Source: Gammaproteobacteria bacterium
GTDB taxonomy: Bacteria; Pseudomonadota; Gammaproteobacteria; Coxiellales; Coxiellaceae
Length of the DNA stretch: 7,214 bases
NCBI GenBank assembly: GCA_021774015.1
Contig: JAJFJO010000317.1
Coordinates: forward strand, 1 to 7,214
Direction: 5' to 3'
Under the pieces are notes generated by a model that saw only the letters and a program-made list of their open reading frames with translations, ran no database searches and was not told the origin of the DNA. Each line of letters starts with the position of its first letter. The stretch's first letter is position 1. The translations under genes and the position numbers were made by a program. Shown piece by piece: positions 5,568 through 7,214 of this stretch.

Positions 5568-6128
5568 TTATAATTTTCCAGCCCGTTTATTTTTAATCGG
5601 TTTTTTAGACTCAAACAATGTATATGATAGTGTCACTTCATGAATGTTTTTCGGTAAACTGTTATCAAGATGAAAAACAATTGGCATTGTAGTAGATTCA
5701 TGTGCTTTTAATGTTTGCTGATTAAAGCAAAAGCATTCTGTTTTTTTTAGGTGCGCTGCAGCCAAGCCTGGTGTGACACTTGGTATTGCTTGCACCGTCA
5801 TGATTTTGTTTGAATTATTTTTTGCGAAGTAGGCAAGCTTTATATTTTCACCCGGATGGATATCTGCTTTTTTTATCATGGGGTGGAATTCCCAAGGAAG
5901 GTTGGCGTTATTAGTAGCAAGGAACTGGACAGTGATGGTTCGGGAGGTATCAACAAGAGATTGATTGACAATGCTAGCCCCATTAGTTTTTCCATTGATT
6001 CCAAAGGCACGGCACATAACATTGTAAATGGGCACTAGGCCGTAACCAAAGAAAAACATAATGACAACAAAAAGAAGTGCCCAGAGTAAAAATTTTTTAT
6101 TGCGACGATGTTGATCTTTAGGATTCAT
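5568..6128 (-). CDS. ctaG: Cytochrome c oxidase assembly protein Cox11/CtaG
   Basis: A 186-residue copper chaperone that inserts copper into the CuB site of cytochrome c oxidase subunit I. It is anchored in the inner membrane with its copper domain outside. A short basic N-terminus precedes one membrane helix (about 12-35), followed by LVPIYNVMC (Cys39). The soluble immunoglobulin-like domain contains PWEFHP, the conserved HPGE (91-94), IPSVTPG, and the copper motif Cys132-Phe-Cys134-Phe, then the closing LSYTLF. Cys39, Cys132 and Cys134 are the expected copper-binding cysteines, and length is normal. The frame stays open upstream to 6188, but the start at 6128 is preferred: it begins at the family's usual N-terminus, has AAAGG seven bases upstream, and its ATG shares one base with the coxA stop. 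Confidence 0.93.
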   Translation of the reverse strand: MNPKDQHRRNKKFLLWALLFVVIMFFFGYGLVPIYNVMCRAFGINGKTNGASIVNQSLVDTSRTITVQFLATNNANLPWEFHPMIKKADIHPGENIKLAYFAKNNSNKIMTVQAIPSVTPGLAAAHLKKTECFCFNQQTLKAHESTTMPIVFHLDNSLPKNIHEVTLSYTLFESKKPIKNKRAGKL

Positions 6129-6140
6129 TAATCTACCTTT
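6126..6140 (-). promoter_or_regulatory. coxA-ctaG junction: TAATG overlap with ribosome binding site
   Basis: On the minus strand AAAGG (6140-6136) lies seven bases before ATG (6128-6126). The coxA stop TAA (6130-6128) and this ATG overlap by one base as TAATG. This decides the ctaG start and indicates translational coupling, so the chaperone is made in step with its client subunit. Confidence 0.75.
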
Positions 6141-7214
6141 GGTGGCGTTGTCCAGGTGTGATACGGCGGTGGCGAAGGTAGCTGCCACTCTAAGCCATGC
6201 TCACCTTCCCATACTTTTTGATCACCAACGGGTTTGCCTTTCCAAATACAGTGAATAATTGCTATTACGAACAGCAATTGTGAAAAACCAAATATGAAAC
6301 CACCGATACTGGATATCATATTAAAGTCGGTGAATTGTAAGGCGTAATCAGGCACGCGACGTGGCATGCCAGCGAGGCCAACAAAATGCATGGGGAAGAA
6401 GGTAATATTCAATGAGATGGTGCTTAGCCAAAAATGCCATTTACCTAACGTTTCGTTGTAATATTTCCCGGTCCATTTGGGCAGCCAATAATACACACCC
6501 GCCATTAAGGCAAATACAGACCCGGGCACCAATACATAATGGAAGTGAGCAACCACAAAATAGGTGTCTTGATATTGAAAATCCGCAGGCACTATTGACA
6601 ACATTAACCCGGAAAAACCGCCAATCGTAAACATGAATAAAAAGCCGAGTGCAAACAGCATGGGGGTTTCAAACGTCAAAGAGCCCTTATACATGGTAGC
6701 TACCCAGTTAAAGACTTTAACGCCGGTCGGTACGGCAATTAACATGGTAGAGTACATGAAAAATAATTCAGCAGCTAATGGAATGCCGGTGGTGAACATG
6801 TGATGTGCCCACACGATATAAGATAGAAAAGCAATGGAAGCTGTTGCATAGATCATGGCGTGTCTGCCAAACAAACGTTTGCGACTGAAGGTGGGGATGA
6901 TTTCAGAGATTACGCCAAATGCAGGTAAGATTAATACATACACTTCAGGGTGGCCAAAGAACCAAAATAAATGTTGAAATAATAATGGATCGCCACCACC
7001 CGCTGCATTGAAAAAAGTGGTGCCGAAATGCCGGTCAGTCAGCATCATGGTCACCGTTGCTGCTAGCACAGGCATAATACCTAATAATAAAAATGCGGTA
7101 ATAAACCAACCCCATACAAACATTGGCATCCGCATCCACGTCATCCAAGGCGCGCGCAGATTTAATATCGTTGCGATAATATTAATCGAGCCCATGATGG
7201 ATGACAGACCCATT
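6128..7214 (-). CDS. coxA: Cytochrome c oxidase subunit I (aa3-type, A1), C-terminal part
   Basis: The catalytic subunit of the proton-pumping aa3-type oxidase, reducing O2 to water in the inner membrane. About 361 residues are visible. The start lies beyond the right edge, and roughly 170 of the usual about 530 residues are missing. In window numbering (residue 1 = codon at 7213-7211) the metal ligands are His88 and the cross-linked Tyr92 in HPEVY, the CuB pair His137-His138 (HHMFTTG), and His223 and His225 (AHFHYV) for hemes a3 and a. Glu90 in GHPEVY ends the D channel and marks the A1 type; Lys166 in GVKVF is the K-channel lysine. The Arg285-Arg286 pair serves the heme propionates. The tail ends in LEWQLPSPPPYHTW, as usual for the bacterial enzyme. 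The stop overlaps the ctaG start, so they form an operon; coxB would be expected upstream, out of view. Confidence 0.97.
   Translation of the reverse strand, partial: MGLSSIMGSINIIATILNLRAPWMTWMRMPMFVWGWFITAFLLLGIMPVLAATVTMMLTDRHFGTTFFNAAGGGDPLLFQHLFWFFGHPEVYVLILPAFGVISEIIPTFSRKRLFGRHAMIYATASIAFLSYIVWAHHMFTTGIPLAAELFFMYSTMLIAVPTGVKVFNWVATMYKGSLTFETPMLFALGFLFMFTIGGFSGLMLSIVPADFQYQDTYFVVAHFHYVLVPGSVFALMAGVYYWLPKWTGKYYNETLGKWHFWLSTISLNITFFPMHFVGLAGMPRRVPDYALQFTDFNMISSIGGFIFGFSQLLFVIAIIHCIWKGKPVGDQKVWEGEHGLEWQLPSPPPYHTWTTPPKVD

Noticed and set aside
6129..6188. Longer N-terminal version of CtaG (206 residues)
   Set aside because: The extra 20 residues overlap the coxA end and do not resemble Cox11; the start at 6128 has a well-placed AAAGG and the TAATG overlap.

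Overview
This AT-rich window suits a gammaproteobacterium, most likely from the Legionellales (Legionella, Coxiella or Rickettsiella-like). That placement is an inference. It rests on an A1-type cytochrome c oxidase with ctaG directly behind coxA, a YhgA-like Rpn protein with a Glu/Gln/Gly-rich tail, low GC and a decaying gene. No rRNA or other definitive marker is present. The two cox genes at the right end look visibly richer in GC than the rest.

Layout, left to right: (1) the 3' end of a DUF4440/NTF2-like gene (1-318); (2) about 316 bases with no convincing gene; (3) an Rpn-family PD-(D/E)XK nuclease gene (635-1552), whose 3' end carries a strong internal ribosome binding site, an in-frame ATG and tetrapeptide repeats, so it looks like a toxin gene with an antitoxin gene nested inside; (4) a broken ABC-F ATPase gene (1695-3064) with two internal deletions, a frameshift and a nonsense codon; (5) a padR-type regulator and an NAD(P)-dependent beta-hydroxyacid-dehydrogenase-type oxidoreductase, probably one operon (3178-4617), preceded by a paired TCTRATAGAC motif that may be an operator; (6) an unrecognised multi-pass membrane protein (4698-5231) and a doubtful small membrane ORF (5265-5492); (7) on the minus strand, coxA (partial) overlapping ctaG by one base, running left from the right edge and converging on the small ORF.

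Functionally the cox pair is respiratory core: CoxA is the catalytic subunit of the oxidase and CtaG/Cox11 delivers copper to its CuB site. The segment from about 319 to 5500 looks like accessory material inserted or rearranged next to it: a defence/toxin-type nuclease, a dead gene, a small regulated redox operon and membrane ORFs. coxC (subunit III), which often follows ctaG, is not there.

The most interesting item is the Rpn gene. Its sequence alone shows an AGGAGG seven bases before an in-frame ATG, a plausible internal promoter, and four 12-bp repeat units. These match the published genes-within-genes RpnL/RpnS toxin-antitoxin organisation.
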